This document shows, piece by piece, positions 41,999 through 48,512 of a DNA stretch of 52,361 nt. The position numbers and the translations under genes were made by a program. Within the stretch, counting starts at the first letter, position 1. Every line of letters starts with the position of its first letter. Source of the DNA: a virus; IMG/VR virus record IMGVR_UViG_3300046004_001366, positions 1 to 52,361 of that record; one strand, given 5' to 3'. Below the pieces are notes generated by a model, which was given only the letters and a program-made list of their open reading frames with translations, did not search any database and was not told where the DNA came from.

Positions 41999-42011
41999 GG
42001 TGTATGACACC
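41999..42011. promoter_or_regulatory. RHH operator 3
   Basis: GGTGTATGACACC: the same arms with a changed centre, 45 bases from operator 2 and immediately before the ATG of the rightward RHH gene. A bound regulator here would block rightward expression. Confidence 0.75.
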
Positions 42012-42013
42012 CC

Positions 42014-42220
42014 ATGGCCAACCAACGAAAAAAAGGAATTGAGAGGCTAACCCTTACTCTCCCGGATGAATTGCTCGCGAGTCTCGAAGCTGATGCGAGT
42101 GCGCGAGGCGTTGACCGTTTAGCGCTACTCCGCGAGATCCTTGCGGACTACCTCAACACCCAACACCCCAAGTCAACGAAGCGCGGGGTAAAACGAGCAA
42201 CGGCTCAGGGCGGTTTGTGA
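42014..42220 (+). CDS. Ribbon-helix-helix regulator (68 aa), rightward
   Basis: CopG/Arc-like: IERLTLTLPDELLASLEADA is the strand and helix 1, then DRLALLREILADYLNTQH is helix 2, with a basic C-terminus. It is divergent from the leftward RHH gene across 104 bases that carry three operators; operator 3 abuts its start codon, and the leader is therefore very short or absent. The two regulators may form a bistable switch similar in logic to CI/Cro but built from RHH proteins. Confidence 0.75.
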   Translation: MANQRKKGIERLTLTLPDELLASLEADASARGVDRLALLREILADYLNTQHPKSTKRGVKRATAQGGL

Positions 42221-42295
42221 TGTTCATGTGATCACCTTCGGCATATTGACGATTCGTGCAAATGCCCGCCTGTGTTACAGCGTTTGTGAATAACT

Positions 42296-42577
42296 ATGTC
42301 AGCCTCCAAAACGAAAACGATACGCCTCTCCCATGATCTCGCTGATGCAGGAAGCCTACGGGCCAAGGAGTTGGGTTACGAGTCTGTCACTGCACTTATT
42401 GAAGGTCTCCTGCGCTACGATTGCCTTTGTCGCTCAAGCCACGGAGTAACGACACAATGGGCGAAGCTCACAGGTGCGCAGCAAGACGAAATAGACGGCA
42501 AGATGCTGGCGCGAGTGCTTGAGCGAAAGGGCATGAAAGCTGCGGAAGCGGCTTCCGTGGACTGGCGGAAGCTGTAA
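42296..42577 (+). CDS. RHH-like DNA-binding protein (93 aa)
   Basis: The N-terminus KTKTIRLSHDLADAGSLRAK followed by LGYESVTALIEGLLRYDCL fits strand, helix 1 and helix 2 of an RHH protein. The C-terminal half (TQWAKLTGAQQDEIDGKMLA) is helical and may oligomerise or bind a partner. It follows the rightward RHH gene after a 75-base gap holding TTGACG at 42246, for which no good -10 is seen. Confidence 0.65.
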   Translation: MSASKTKTIRLSHDLADAGSLRAKELGYESVTALIEGLLRYDCLCRSSHGVTTQWAKLTGAQQDEIDGKMLARVLERKGMKAAEAASVDWRKL

Positions 42578-42585
42578 ACAGGCTA

Positions 42586-43200
42586 TTACGGCACGATGAT
42601 GACTTGTTGAGTCGTGCCGTCCTTGTTTTGGATCATGTAGTGACCTGCGCCCTGGTGAATGATGGTGGCACCTCCTGCTGCTCCTCCGTGTGTGGTGAAC
42701 ACGCCTCCTGAGCCAGTGATGACAGTCGCCCCTGTGGATGGTTTGGGTGTAGCCCAAAATATCGGGTTCACGCCCTGTGCCGCCATGTTCTCGGGACTCA
42801 TGGGGTTGCTGTAAGGGTTGTATGAAGCTCTTGGAGTATTGGCGGCGGCAATCTGCGCGTTGAATGCTGCCGTGTCCCTAGCCCGGTCTTGGGCTTCCCT
42901 TGCTATTTGGGCCTTCTGCTCCTGAAACTCTCTCTCTATTTTAGCCATGCCTGCCTCCAACTTGCGTTGTCTCTCTTCTTCCTCTGCAACAAGCCGCTTG
43001 TGAGTAATCTCAGCTTCAGCCTTCACCTTCGCGTGATAAATCACGTTCGAGCGTTCCTGCGCCTCTTCCTTTTCAGCCTGGATTTGGGCAAAACGCTTTT
43101 GACGTTGAACCTTTATGGACTGGTCTAAAGCGTAAAACAGGGATGCGACAACAGCGATAAACAAGAAAGCCCTCATGTTGAAACATCGCGTTTCCTCCAT
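42586..43200 (-). CDS. Membrane-anchored coiled-coil protein sharing a peptide with the giant protein
   Basis: 204 residues from ATG 43200; an ATG at 43176 is an alternative. The N-terminal hydrophobic segment MRAFLFIAVVASLFYALDQS is followed by a long charged coiled coil (RQKRFAQIQAEKEEAQERS to KAQIAREAQDRARDTAA). A C-terminal region then carries PMSPENMAAQGVNPIFWATP, almost the same as PMSATNMAAQGVNPLYYGG at residues 33-51 of the giant protein. The tail is Gly-rich with a beta end (HYMIQNKDGTTQQVIIVP). The topology suits a membrane or periplasmic docking partner; this is inference. Confidence 0.7.
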   Translation of the reverse strand: MEETRCFNMRAFLFIAVVASLFYALDQSIKVQRQKRFAQIQAEKEEAQERSNVIYHAKVKAEAEITHKRLVAEEEERQRKLEAGMAKIEREFQEQKAQIAREAQDRARDTAAFNAQIAAANTPRASYNPYSNPMSPENMAAQGVNPIFWATPKPSTGATVITGSGGVFTTHGGAAGGATIIHQGAGHYMIQNKDGTTQQVIIVP

Positions 43201-43232
43201 GTCCCGCAAGATTTAATAAAGGTGAACGACGA

Positions 43233-43245
43233 GTGAACGACTATT
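43233..43245. repeat. Left copy of a 13-bp repeat flanking int
   Basis: GTGAACGACTATT, also at 44815-44827 in the same orientation on the other side of the integrase gene. A related GGTGAACGAC lies at 43221-43230. Candidate arm-type or attachment-site sequence. Confidence 0.6.
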
Positions 43246-43278
43246 GACATTCACGCCATATCCATTCCAATTAACCCC

Positions 43279-43530
43279 ATGGCAACCAAACAGACCGCAA
43301 ACAAGGGGCAGACCAGCATCAACATTCATCCTGGCATTCTCAAGCAGGGCCGGGCAATCGCGAAAGATGATCATCGCTCATTCTCCAGCTTCGTCGAAGC
43401 GTGCATTGCAAAGGAGATCCGCCGCTATGTCGCCATGAAGGCGCTCGATGCCGACTTAGCAAAGGAAGAGGAAGCTCAACGTCGCCGCGCTTTAGCCAAG
43501 GCACCGCGCAAGCTTTCAACTTCCCGGTGA
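43279..43530 (+). CDS. RHH-like DNA-binding protein (83 aa)
   Basis: QTSINIHPGILKQGRAIAKD is the strand and helix 1, and SFSSFVEACIAKEIRRYVAM is helix 2 of an RHH fold; a basic Lys/Arg-rich C-terminus follows. TTGACA at 43244 may be a -35, but no convincing -10 is seen. The last 55 bases overlap the 3' end of the converging integrase gene, so the two may regulate each other. It could be an excision or integration-control factor; inferred from position. Confidence 0.7.
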   Translation: MATKQTANKGQTSINIHPGILKQGRAIAKDDHRSFSSFVEACIAKEIRRYVAMKALDADLAKEEEAQRRRALAKAPRKLSTSR

Positions 43531-44597
43531 GTGTATCGGCGCTGTATCTGAACGTCATCGTGATCGGTGACGAGCCGCGCCAACTCGCCGGACACGCCCG
43601 CAGAGGTTAGCCGTGTCGTCATGGAGTGCCGGTAGCTGTGGAAACTCTTCAGATGCACCACTCGAACGCCGCGCATTTTTGGCTGCGGGTCAATGCCACC
43701 TTTCCGCATGAACTGGATAAACCGCTCGCTGGCTTTCCCGTTCCGATTGTCAGCATGGAATATCGTCTTGAAGTTGCCCAAACGCGTGACCCGTAGCGCC
43801 AGCCAGTTCGGCAATGGTAAAACCACGGTCCTGCCGCCCTGCCTGCCTTTTTTCCGTGGCTGCAATGTCACCAGATCGCCAGATATGCTGGCGGCGGTCA
43901 CGTCGAGCAAGTCTTGCAGCCGGTGTCCTGTGTGCCAGCCAAGCGAACAAAGCGCCGTCCAGTCCTTCCGCTTCACCTTGCGGCACTGTCGCAGGATAAC
44001 GGCGTGCTCCGCCCGCGTTAGGTGAAGCTTCTCGACGGCATCAGGGGTTGCCCGCACAACTCCTGCACATGGGTTGCCCGCTCGATGTCCGTGGTTCATC
44101 GCCCGCCCGAACATCATCGACGCGAAATTGAGGTGATCCCCTGCCGTCGTGGCGCTGAACTTCTTCCGCGTAGCGTCGTAATAGTCCTGCATGTCCTGAA
44201 TCGTTATGTTCTGCACCGGCTCACTTGCGCGCTTGCCTGCCCATTTCGCTAGGCTCGTCCATTGAGCCGAGTACTTGCGGCGGGTGCCTGCGCTCACGTT
44301 CGCTGCATCCAGGAAGGCTTTGGCGCACTCGGCAAGCGATGGCACAGGGACAAGCTCAGAAATGCCCGCCAGACGCAAGATGTCGTTCACCATCTCCAAG
44401 GCTCGCTCTTTGGTCATGGTGCCAGCCTTCGCGGCCCCGCTTGCCTGCTCCAGTGTCGCGGCGATTCCTGCCGCCTGAGCTTTGTCAGTGACTCCAGTAC
44501 CTTTCTGCCTCCACACGTATTTCCCTTTCGCGGCATCCCAAACCCGGAATGCAGCGACCCAAGTATCAGAGCCGGATGGACGAAAGACAGTAGCCAC
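43476..44597 (-). CDS. int: Phage tyrosine integrase
   Basis: 373 residues with the GTG at 44597 (product begins with VATVFRPSG, typical of this integrase type); the frame is open to 44711. The N-terminal arm-binding domain lies at about 5-30, the core-binding domain at about 90-185. The catalytic residues are Arg226 (GWHTGHRLQDLL), Lys near 250, His320-x-x-Arg323 (FHSYRHSMTTRL), His346 (VTDHDDV) and Tyr355 (RRYTH). Repeats around the gene fit an attP region. It is unlike the recombinase at 32525-33541. The ATGCAAA/TTTGCAT inverted repeat (44613-44637) overlaps its start region. Confidence 0.85.
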   Translation of the reverse strand: MATVFRPSGSDTWVAAFRVWDAAKGKYVWRQKGTGVTDKAQAAGIAATLEQASGAAKAGTMTKERALEMVNDILRLAGISELVPVPSLAECAKAFLDAANVSAGTRRKYSAQWTSLAKWAGKRASEPVQNITIQDMQDYYDATRKKFSATTAGDHLNFASMMFGRAMNHGHRAGNPCAGVVRATPDAVEKLHLTRAEHAVILRQCRKVKRKDWTALCSLGWHTGHRLQDLLDVTAASISGDLVTLQPRKKGRQGGRTVVLPLPNWLALRVTRLGNFKTIFHADNRNGKASERFIQFMRKGGIDPQPKMRGVRVVHLKSFHSYRHSMTTRLTSAGVSGELARLVTDHDDVQIQRRYTHREVESLRGALAKARRR

Positions 44598-44711
44598 AAA
44601 GAATCCCACAAAATGCAAATATATGTTCACTTTGCATTCACTTTGTCGCAAAAACCGCAGAAACACGCCGAAACCTTGAGGAATAAGGCGAAAACGGATA
44701 TTCATGGGCAC

Positions 44712-44738
44712 AAAAAAGCACCCGGCTAAGGGTGCTTT
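44712..44738 (-). terminator. Rho-independent terminator, leftward
   Basis: On the minus strand a 9-bp stem AAAGCACCC/GGGTGCTTT with a 6-base loop is followed by a T-run (the AAAAAA at 44712-44717 of the + strand). It lies between the accessory genes ending at 44823 and the integrase start, insulating int from upstream transcription. Confidence 0.85.
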
Positions 44739-44814
44739 CGTGCCTTTGGGAACATCCCCTTAGCTCCACTTCACCAAGGGAGGATGGGTAAACCCACAAA
44801 GAAACCCATAAAGG

Positions 44815-44827
44815 GTGAACGACTATT
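44815..44827. repeat. Right copy of the 13-bp repeat flanking int
   Basis: GTGAACGACTATT, same orientation as at 43233-43245. It follows tandem 12-bp units AAACCCACAAAG and AAACCCATAAAG (44790-44813). The region 44740-44830 has no gene and is the best attP candidate. Confidence 0.6.
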
Positions 44828-45293
44828 TGCGGCTTGGTGAATGACCTGACAAATAGGTGAGCAGTATGGGTTGCAGCCATGCGGGCGGATGGCGAGGCGA
44901 GTTGGCGCGAGTCCATGAATAAGCCGTTGCTGCCGGGCACCCTAGCCGGGCGATGATTTCAGCGGGCGACCATGGGGCAATTTGTTCCTGCCAAGTCTGT
45001 GGTGTTTTTACCTTCGGGGGCATGGCCGGTGATGCTACCGTGCCAACATCACCTTTCAACGGTGTGATGATGAGATTCCAAAGGAAGTCGCGACGGATGA
45101 ACGGGCGGACTGCCTCAATGGCTTGAGCCTCGCTCGCGAAGATAATCCTCGCGGACTGGCATCGCTTCTCAGACATTCGGCCGAATCCGCCTAACCATGG
45201 CAAGATGGAGTCGAATGTGCTCAGGTGGTGCAATCCGAGTTGCTCGCTTTTGTGGTAAGCTTCCACGACGTAAAAGGTGGGTGTTGGTGGCAT
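44823..45293 (-). CDS. Hypothetical protein with C-terminal helix-turn-helix-like region (156 aa)
   Basis: ATG 45293 is chosen (MPPTPTFYVVEAYHKSEQLG); the longer frame to 45404 is Arg-rich. The N-terminal half is alpha/beta (FASEAQAIEAVRPFIRRD), and the C-terminus WSPAEIIARLGCPAATAYSW resembles a helix-turn-helix used for DNA or RNA binding. It is the last of the accessory minus-strand genes before the terminator at 44712-44738. Function not known. Confidence 0.6.
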   Translation of the reverse strand: MPPTPTFYVVEAYHKSEQLGLHHLSTFDSILPWLGGFGRMSEKRCQSARIIFASEAQAIEAVRPFIRRDFLWNLIITPLKGDVGTVASPAMPPKVKTPQTWQEQIAPWSPAEIIARLGCPAATAYSWTRANSPRHPPAWLQPILLTYLSGHSPSRK

Positions 45294-45304
45294 AAAATTG
45301 GTGG

Positions 45305-45556
45305 TTAAAATTCGCCGCCTACTCCAAAGCTTTCGCCGGTCTCTTCTCCCCATTGGTGCCGGGGGGCGAGTTGCGTGCCGGAGGAGTTGTATTCGGTGCC
45401 GCATCTGTCGCAGGTTTCGTCATAGCCAGGGGACCATGAGAGCAGGCATCCGCAGTCGCACTTGATGCCGACTGGACGCTCGTTGTTGTCGTATGCGGCT
45501 TCACTGGCGTAGCGAAGGCGGGTGGAGTCGTAGGGTTGATAGAGTTTGGTGGGCAT
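45305..45556 (-). CDS. Small zinc-ribbon protein (83 aa)
   Basis: ATG 45556, preceded by GAAACCATTATG. It begins MPTKLYQPYDSTRLRYASEA and contains KCDCGCLLSWSPGYDETCDR followed by CGTEYN, a CxC...CxxC zinc-ribbon. Single zinc-ribbon proteins are frequent phage accessory proteins and may modulate host transcription; the target is unknown. Confidence 0.65.
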   Translation of the reverse strand: MPTKLYQPYDSTRLRYASEAAYDNNERPVGIKCDCGCLLSWSPGYDETCDRCGTEYNSSGTQLAPRHQWGEETGESFGVGGEF

Positions 45557-45585
45557 AATGGTTTCAGGTGGGAATGGGTAATGAT

Positions 45586-46047
45586 TTAGAAGCGGCGATA
45601 GCCTGCGCCCCGCGTGTCGTTGCGTGGTTCCATGGCTGTTTCCTCGCAGATCGACCAAGAGGGGCGGCGAGCCGTGGAAGCGGCTAAAGGAGTCGGAAGC
45701 TGCGAACGGTAGGCAGCGGCGATCTTGCCCGCATACTGCGCGGCCAAGAATCCCATCACTGCATCGCGCAGGGTAAGACCGTCGCGGATCTCGACATCAG
45801 GCGGCGGCGAGTCGTGGTCGCTGCCACCTCCAGAGATGACGGTGAGCGAGTAAGTCGTCATGCGCGAGTGACGACCAATGCCAGGGAAGTCGTGAGCACG
45901 AAGCTCTAGCGCGTGATCGTCAGTGGATACCATCTCGCCCGAGTCGTTAGACGAATCAGGGCGAAGTGTGAAGTCAATCTTCCCGAAGGGGTCGAGAACT
46001 GCGGCTGTAGCGAGGACGGAGTTGTAAAGGCGGTCGATAGATTTCAT
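45586..46047 (-). CDS. Hypothetical protein (153 aa)
   Basis: ATG 46047 (MKSIDRLYNSVLATAAVLDP), preceded by GCCAATAATG; the longer frame to 46251 is unlikely. It contains a GLTLRDAVMGFLAAQYAGKI helix resembling the GMTLRDxFAxxA stretch of the gene at 37776-38030, so both may share a small module. The C-terminus is basic. Function unknown. Confidence 0.6.
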   Translation of the reverse strand: MKSIDRLYNSVLATAAVLDPFGKIDFTLRPDSSNDSGEMVSTDDHALELRAHDFPGIGRHSRMTTYSLTVISGGGSDHDSPPPDVEIRDGLTLRDAVMGFLAAQYAGKIAAAYRSQLPTPLAASTARRPSWSICEETAMEPRNDTRGAGYRRF

Positions 46048-46090
46048 TATTGGCTTTGGATGGTGAAGGTTTGAATTAGCAGGATGTTGG

Positions 46091-46264
46091 TTAAATGGCA
46101 CTATCACGATGGGCGCATTCACAGAGTAGCCAGCCGAAGCCGAAGCCTCCCAGCAACGTGAGGCAGAAACCTCCGACGTGGTAAGGGTTGGCTCCCCCCG
46201 CAATAGCGGCAGCGGTGGGAAGGATGGCGCATGATGCACCAGAGATTGCATAGAGTATTTTCAT
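46091..46264 (-). CDS. Small membrane protein (57 aa)
   Basis: ATG 46264, preceded by CATTCCAATTATG. Two hydrophobic segments (ILYAISGASCAILPTAAAIA and GGFCLTLLGGFGFGWLLC) make it a likely two-helix membrane protein. Function unknown; the short acidic tail ends DSAI. Confidence 0.55.
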   Translation of the reverse strand: MKILYAISGASCAILPTAAAIAGGANPYHVGGFCLTLLGGFGFGWLLCECAHRDSAI

Positions 46265-46290
46265 AATTGGAATGGGTGGTAATGGATAAC

Positions 46291-46617
46291 TCAGGCAGTG
46301 GCAAAGGTAGGAAGTCGGGTTTCGAGTCCTGTTTGCTCGCGGAACAGGTCGCAGAGGTTGTCGCAATACACGCCTTCCCAGAGGGACACCCTGCGGCTGG
46401 TGAGTTTGCGAATGACGCAGAACTCCACGGTATAAACGTCGTCGGGGTCGAGTGTGATCTTAACGTAGTTGATGCGGTTGCGTGTCAGCGTGCCGGGAAT
46501 GCGAAACGATAGCCCGCGTTCAATGGCAGTGAGCATCTTTACCCCGCACATAAAGACGAATTTACGGCCCCCGAGTTGTTCGAGGATGGTTTGAGCGATT
46601 TGTTGGTTTTCAGTCAT
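46291..46617 (-). CDS. Conserved-type phage protein (108 aa)
   Basis: ATG 46617 is chosen (MTENQQIAQTILEQLGGRKF); the frame open to 46893 overlaps the next gene. Features are GGRKFVFMCGVKMLTAIERG, the beta stretch INYVKITLDPDDVYTVEF and the ending GVYCDNLCDLFREQTGLETR. This combination (an LGG...F start, then VYxDxLxDLFxExTGL) recurs in small proteins of many phages; the function is not known to me. Confidence 0.65.
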   Translation of the reverse strand: MTENQQIAQTILEQLGGRKFVFMCGVKMLTAIERGLSFRIPGTLTRNRINYVKITLDPDDVYTVEFCVIRKLTSRRVSLWEGVYCDNLCDLFREQTGLETRLPTFATA

Positions 46618-46696
46618 AGCAGTGTGTTCTTGTGTGTTGTGGTGGGCTTTTGCCCTCCCTGCTGCGCACTCCCGCGAGAATGCGCAGGGTGGGAGA

Positions 46697-46978
46697 TCAA
46701 GAGCAGCAACCGCAGCAGGGCGCATCCTCGCAGCGTCCACGGCGGTTTTGCGTCCACTCGCCACCACCGGCAAAGCGGGCATACTTTGAGCGTGTCTTGC
46801 GCGGTTCCCAAGCTGACTTGGGTGTTGCGTCAACCATGCGTTGCGCCTCACTGTGGCGATCCGCTGGAACAAACCACGTCTTCGCGGCTGCATTCCATGT
46901 GCCGCCCATCTCGCGAATACGTTCGCGGACGGGGTAGGTGTTGCCTGAGAGAGGAAGGGAGAGTGTAGCGGTTTTCAT
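46697..46978 (-). CDS. Small DUF5710-like protein with cysteine-rich tail (93 aa)
   Basis: Residues 13-38 read TYPVRERIREMGGTWNAAAK followed by TWFVPA, typical of a small domain (TYPVKxxIKxxGGxWxxxxKxWxVP) found alone or appended to phage and polyvalent proteins. The C-terminus CEDAPCCGCCS is Cys-rich and may bind metal. The leader TATCCATTCCCAACAAAAAC precedes the ATG. Function unknown. Confidence 0.65.
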   Translation of the reverse strand: MKTATLSLPLSGNTYPVRERIREMGGTWNAAAKTWFVPADRHSEAQRMVDATPKSAWEPRKTRSKYARFAGGGEWTQNRRGRCEDAPCCGCCS

Positions 46979-47012
46979 ATTGGTTTTTGTTGGGAATGGA
47001 TATGGACAGGGT

Positions 47013-47171
47013 TTAGAAGTTCCAAGGTTTCGCGCCGTGTTCGGCTGCGACTTTGCGAGCCTGCACTTTGCCCGTCACCGCGATGACCTTGACGGCATCG
47101 ACGGGGCGGATTGTGGGAGTGAGCGCCAGCAGGTAGCCGGACGATTCGCGGATGAGATGGGCGTAATTCAT
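47013..47171 (-). CDS. Tiny hypothetical protein (52 aa)
   Basis: ATG 47171: MNYAHLIRESSGYLLALTPT, then VKVIAVTGKVQARKVAAEHG. The composition is that of a real, compact basic protein. It fills the gap between the genes at 46978 and 47231. No family recognised. Confidence 0.5.
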   Translation of the reverse strand: MNYAHLIRESSGYLLALTPTIRPVDAVKVIAVTGKVQARKVAAEHGAKPWNF

Positions 47172-47230
47172 GGCGGGAGAGTTTTATTGTTGTTTCCGCG
47201 TGTAGGATGCGCGGCCCCCGTGTCTGACTG

Positions 47231-47809
47231 TTATTCTTCTTCGATGCCTGCGGCTTGGCACGGCTCACACCAGCGACCATTGCCTTGCAGTTCGCGCAGG
47301 GTGAACAAGCCCCCGCAATCGCGGCACTTGCATTTGATCTCCGCAATCCAAGCATCAGGACCAGCACAAAGGCCCGCGATGTCCGCAGGGATGACTTGGT
47401 TGGATGGGGTAAGCTTCACGAACCGCTCGCCTGCCTCGTTCTTCAGGATGGTGTAACGTGGGTCTTTCTCCTTCTTCACCACTCCCGCAGGCTTTACCAA
47501 CTCAGCCGCGAGAGCCTCAAAGAGGTCATTTGCAAAACTATCGGTGCCTCCCCAACTCACCTCAAGAGGGTCAGCAAGTGCCACGCCAAAGAAGTCGGTC
47601 AGCACCATATCGAGAGACTCGCGCAGTTTGCCAAAGACAGAGTTGAAGCCTGCCCACTGCGGAAGATTGCCTTCCTCGTTCTCATACTCGCGACGGATAA
47701 CGCTATCAGCGCGATTAGCGATCTCCATCGCCTGAGTGATAGCATGAATGATGGCGCTCACAGGTTTCCAGGCTTGATGTAGTTCGAGGCGTGTTTTGTA
47801 TGTTTTCAT
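47231..47809 (-). CDS. Hypothetical protein with C-terminal zinc ribbon (192 aa)
   Basis: The N-terminal part is helical (KPVSAIIHAITQAMEIANRA, later LRESLDMVLTDFFGVAL). The C-terminus has CKCRDCGGLFTLRELQGNGR followed by WCEPCQ, a four-cysteine zinc ribbon of the CxxC...CxxC type. Leader TATCCAATCCCATCTGAAAC precedes the ATG. It is the first gene of the 44823-47809 block and may be a regulator of host or phage expression. Confidence 0.65.
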   Translation of the reverse strand: MKTYKTRLELHQAWKPVSAIIHAITQAMEIANRADSVIRREYENEEGNLPQWAGFNSVFGKLRESLDMVLTDFFGVALADPLEVSWGGTDSFANDLFEALAAELVKPAGVVKKEKDPRYTILKNEAGERFVKLTPSNQVIPADIAGLCAGPDAWIAEIKCKCRDCGGLFTLRELQGNGRWCEPCQAAGIEEE

Positions 47810-47950
47810 ATTGGTTTCAGATGGGATTGGATACTTCCCACTAATTACTACAATGTAACAAATACAAAGGCAACAACTATTTAATGCAATGTATAAAAGG
47901 AACCAAGGTCTCCACTTGCTGAGAGAGAGCTATGTTGTTCATTCGCCGGT
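47810..47950. promoter_or_regulatory. AT-rich divergent promoter region
   Basis: The 141-base gap between divergent genes is clearly AT-rich relative to the surroundings and contains TATAAA at 47891 (+ strand). No confident -35 could be matched in either direction. It probably holds the promoters of the TerS-like gene and the leftward accessory block. Confidence 0.45.
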
Positions 47951-48442
47951 ATGAGCGATACGCCTCCTTCCCCCGTCAAACCAAGGAAAGCCAAGCCCAA
48001 GGCTGATGACACCCAGCCCGGTGGGGATACTGCAAAAGGTGGCTCCTCGCGTGCGCCCGCGCTTAGCACCACTGGACTGGTGGACAAGGCAATCGCGCCT
48101 GTTTACACGCCGTCAACATCCTCGTCTCAAGCGATCACTGAGGCATTAGCGAGGAGGTTCGCCCCGGAAGAGCTATGCGACCGCATCCAGGAGGGGCTGG
48201 ACGCTGTTATCTCCATCACGACCAAGGATGGGAAGGTTCATGTCCGCGAGGACCACTCGACGCGGCTGCGGTTCCTAGAACTGGTGTTCGCCTACCAGAT
48301 CGGCAGACCTGTCGAGCGGCAGATGGTCATCACCTCGACTCCACCGGCTACACTGGACGACCTGATGGAGAAAGCGCGTAGCTCTCCAGTGTTCCGGCAG
48401 ACGTTCTTGCGACTGCTTCAGGATATGGACGAAGGCAAATAG
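47951..48442 (+). CDS. Terminase small subunit-like protein
   Basis: 163 residues. The N-terminal 50 are disordered and basic/Pro-rich; the rest is helical (SQAITEALARRFAPEELCDR) with the module REDHSTRLRFLELVFAYQIG followed by RPVERQMVI and a C-terminal helix (SSPVFRQTFLRLLQDM). The STRLRFLELxxxYQxGRPVER pattern is typical of small DNA-packaging proteins beside terL. Here it converges on terL from the opposite strand, separated by 70 bases without a clear terminator. The call rests on context and this weak pattern. Confidence 0.5.
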   Translation: MSDTPPSPVKPRKAKPKADDTQPGGDTAKGGSSRAPALSTTGLVDKAIAPVYTPSTSSSQAITEALARRFAPEELCDRIQEGLDAVISITTKDGKVHVREDHSTRLRFLELVFAYQIGRPVERQMVITSTPPATLDDLMEKARSSPVFRQTFLRLLQDMDEGK

Positions 48443-48512
48443 ATACTTGCGTGCCGTTTTATCTCCTGAATCGCGATCTGAGACCGCTTTTCGCGTATTA
48501 TTGTGATAAAAG

